Below, piece by piece: positions 4,275 to 5,724 of a DNA stretch of 5,724 bases (the stretch's first letter is position 1; each line of letters starts with the position of its first letter). The notes below the pieces were generated by a model. That model did no database searches, was not told the origin of the DNA, and saw only the letters and a list, made by a program, of their open reading frames with translations. Made by a program: the position numbers and the translations under genes. Source of the stretch: Hyphomicrobiales bacterium (GTDB lineage Bacteria > Pseudomonadota > Alphaproteobacteria > Rhizobiales > Aestuariivirgaceae); contig PLXI01000196.1 of the NCBI GenBank assembly GCA_003151375.1, forward strand, positions 1 to 5,724. Reading direction: 5' to 3'.

Positions 4275-5724
4275 ATGATTTTAAGTAAAAATGTGTTTGG
4301 ATCACATCGAACCTTGAACAAGCGATTGAAGAAATTGCTGGCCGCTGTAGCGGTCACAACAAGCATTGCCGTTGCGGGGTTGGCCCCGGTTAGTGCGGGC
4401 GGTGAAACGCGCACAATTTCTCTGATCCACATTCACACCGGCGAAAGCCTGACCATCACTTACAAAAAGGACGGCCAATATATTCCCTCCGCCATGCGCC
4501 AGATCAATTATCTGCTGCGCGATTGGCGCAAAAACCAAACCATTAGCATTGATCCGCGCACCATTGATCTGGTGTGGGAACTGCATGAAGATTTGGGATC
4601 ACATGAGCCCATTCACATTGTCTGCGGTTACCGCTCCGCTTCCACCAATGCGTTTTTGCACCGCATTGGCCGGCATGTGGCGAGAGAAAGCCAACACATT
4701 CGCGGCAATGCGATTGACTTTTATTTTCCAGATGTCCCAACCCAAAAGATCCGTAACATAGCGCTCGTGCGCCAAGTGGGCGGCGTTGGCTATTATCGCT
4801 CAGCTGGCGGCCCAACCGGCTTCCTGCATGTAGACTCAGGCCATGTTCGTCATTGGGGCCCAGCTATTTCAGAGTCGCAAATGGCACAAATTTTTCACGA
4901 CGGTGAAAGGATTGTCGGCAGGCGCTTGCGCAGTACCGAGGGCCAAACAGAAGTGGCTTCAGCTGATGATGGTCAAGCCAAACCCGGTTTCCTGAGCAAA
5001 CTTCTGGGCTTGGATAAATCCAAAACGGTAGCCTTGCAGGCAGCAAATCAAGTGGCCAATGCTGCTCAAACAGATCCAGCCGCAACTGATGACGCGGCCA
5101 TGGCCGACCTCAGTGAAGACGCCTCTGCAACACCAAAGTCAAAATTACCGCCCGGCTCAAAGCTAACCCAAACCCAAATGGCATCATTGGGTGATTTGAG
5201 TGAAGACGCTGCCACTCCCCCACTCAGCCCAAAAGCTAAGCTGCCAGCACAAGTGGCTGCAGCTGATGCTGAATCAGATTTGAACGGCGCCACCGTAAAC
5301 AAAGGCCGCATCATTCCAAAGCCGCGCTTAAAGCCAGTTGAGGTTTTGTTGTTGGCCGCAGCCAATATGAAAACCCCGCCGCAGCTGATCCGTATCAACG
5401 CCGCTTCTGCCCCACCGCCTGACCAAGCGGGAAATGCAGTTGGCCCAACTGGCCAAGGCTTGGGCGTGTTGATGGAAGCCGCAGCTGTTGATACCACTAC
5501 CAAAACTGGCCTTGGCTCAGAATTGCGCAACGGCACAGCAAAGGGCCTGCCCGTCATCAGGCCAATGATTGCCTCAGCCGCAGGCAACGATATTGATTGG
5601 TGGCCAGCCCAAATGTTGCGCACCCCGGAAGAAGCCATTCGCCGCGATGGCCAGCCCGCGTTAATTGGCACCATTGATCAAGATGTATTGCCAAAAGCCG
5701 CAGTATTGAGCACAAATTCTGGTG
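4275..5724 (+). CDS. Exported DUF882 / MepK-like (Peptidase_M15_2) murein endopeptidase with long C-terminal tail, cut by the right edge
   Basis: 483 codons are open to the window edge with no stop. Residues 1-41 form a signal peptide: basic NKRLKK (15-20), a hydrophobic core, then PVSA before GGETR. It has no twin arginine, so Sec export is likely. The catalytic domain (about 45-197) has the M15-type zinc motif SQHIRGNAID (H141, D148) and FLHVD (H185), plus GYRSASTN (118-125), VGGVGYY (168-174) and VRHWG (191-195). This matches the DUF882/YcbK family. E. coli MepK (YcbK) cuts 3-3 peptidoglycan cross-links, so the same role is inferred here. After residue 200 comes a tail of at least 280 residues, rich in Ala, Pro, Lys and Asp, with a two-copy repeat and a segment RIIPKPRLKPVEVLLLAAA (345-363). 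E. coli YcbK (about 180 residues) lacks such a tail. In-frame stops end at TAG 4242. ATG 4275 is preferred, but GTG 4293, nine bases after TAAG, would also leave a full signal peptide, and TTG 4269 is possible. Confidence 0.92.
   Translation, partial: MILSKNVFGSHRTLNKRLKKLLAAVAVTTSIAVAGLAPVSAGGETRTISLIHIHTGESLTITYKKDGQYIPSAMRQINYLLRDWRKNQTISIDPRTIDLVWELHEDLGSHEPIHIVCGYRSASTNAFLHRIGRHVARESQHIRGNAIDFYFPDVPTQKIRNIALVRQVGGVGYYRSAGGPTGFLHVDSGHVRHWGPAISESQMAQIFHDGERIVGRRLRSTEGQTEVASADDGQAKPGFLSKLLGLDKSKTVALQAANQVANAAQTDPAATDDAAMADLSEDASATPKSKLPPGSKLTQTQMASLGDLSEDAATPPLSPKAKLPAQVAAADAESDLNGATVNKGRIIPKPRLKPVEVLLLAAANMKTPPQLIRINAASAPPPDQAGNAVGPTGQGLGVLMEAAAVDTTTKTGLGSELRNGTAKGLPVIRPMIASAAGNDIDWWPAQMLRTPEEAIRRDGQPALIGTIDQDVLPKAAVLSTNSG
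5106..5246 (+). repeat. Two-copy repeat coding for DLSEDA...KLP in the DUF882 tail
   Basis: Copy 1 is residues 278-292 (DLSEDASATPKSKLP, 5106-5150). Copy 2 is residues 307-324 (DLSEDAATPPLSPKAKLP, 5193-5246), three residues longer. The DLSEDA starts are 87 bases apart. The codons differ between copies (GACCTC against GATTTG), so the duplication is not recent, or the protein motif is being kept by selection. The segment is acidic then basic, looks disordered, and lies outside the catalytic domain. Confidence 0.7.

Noticed and set aside
5066..5674. Reverse-strand open frame of 202 codons opposite the DUF882 tail
   Set aside because: Its Ala/Ser/Gly-rich composition mirrors the Ala/Pro-rich tail on the plus strand. 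The plus frame is continuous with the catalytic domain and signal peptide, so the reverse frame is a shadow.

Overview
The window reads as a chromosomal segment of an alphaproteobacterium, most likely of the Rhizobiales/Hyphomicrobiales. The grounds are the protein families and their wording: an orphan sigma-54 response regulator with the 'VQTSQGSIETV...DDFVVKPVSPERL' receiver style, a YcbB/LdtD-type L,D-transpeptidase, and a DUF882 (Peptidase_M15_2) protein with the long proline/alanine-rich tail that I associate with rhizobial relatives. Base composition is moderate, near 50% GC by eye. I see no mobile elements, RNA genes, CRISPR arrays or foreign-looking segments.

Layout: (1) 1-341, minus strand, the first 113 codons of an M3-family oligoendopeptidase F, running off the left edge. 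(2) 342-580, a divergent intergenic region with a -10 box and a good ribosome binding site for the peptidase. (3) 581-2053, plus strand, a complete 490-residue NtrC-type response regulator (receiver, sigma-54 AAA+ domain, Fis-type helix-turn-helix). (4) 2134-4086, plus strand, a complete, exported YcbB/LdtD-like L,D-transpeptidase. (5) 4087-4274, an intergenic region with an exact TTAA-N7-TTAA box (CtrA consensus) and a small GC hairpin. (6) 4275-5724, plus strand, an exported DUF882/MepK-like metallopeptidase with a long repetitive tail, running off the right edge. Genes 1 and 6 are cut by the window edges.

How the genes may work together: the L,D-transpeptidase family makes 3-3 (meso-DAP to meso-DAP) peptidoglycan cross-links. 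The relative of the DUF882 protein in E. coli, MepK/YcbK, is known to cleave such links, and ycbB and ycbK are also neighbours in E. coli. Genes 4 and 6 therefore look like a maker/cutter pair for one type of wall cross-link. Whether the regulator controls them is an inference from position only; no convincing -24/-12 sigma-54 promoter is visible before either gene. CtrA-like boxes are the better-supported regulatory signals here. Nothing in the window is clearly a new system. The most useful leads are the cross-link pair, the exact CtrA-type box, and the unexplained repetitive tail of the DUF882 protein.
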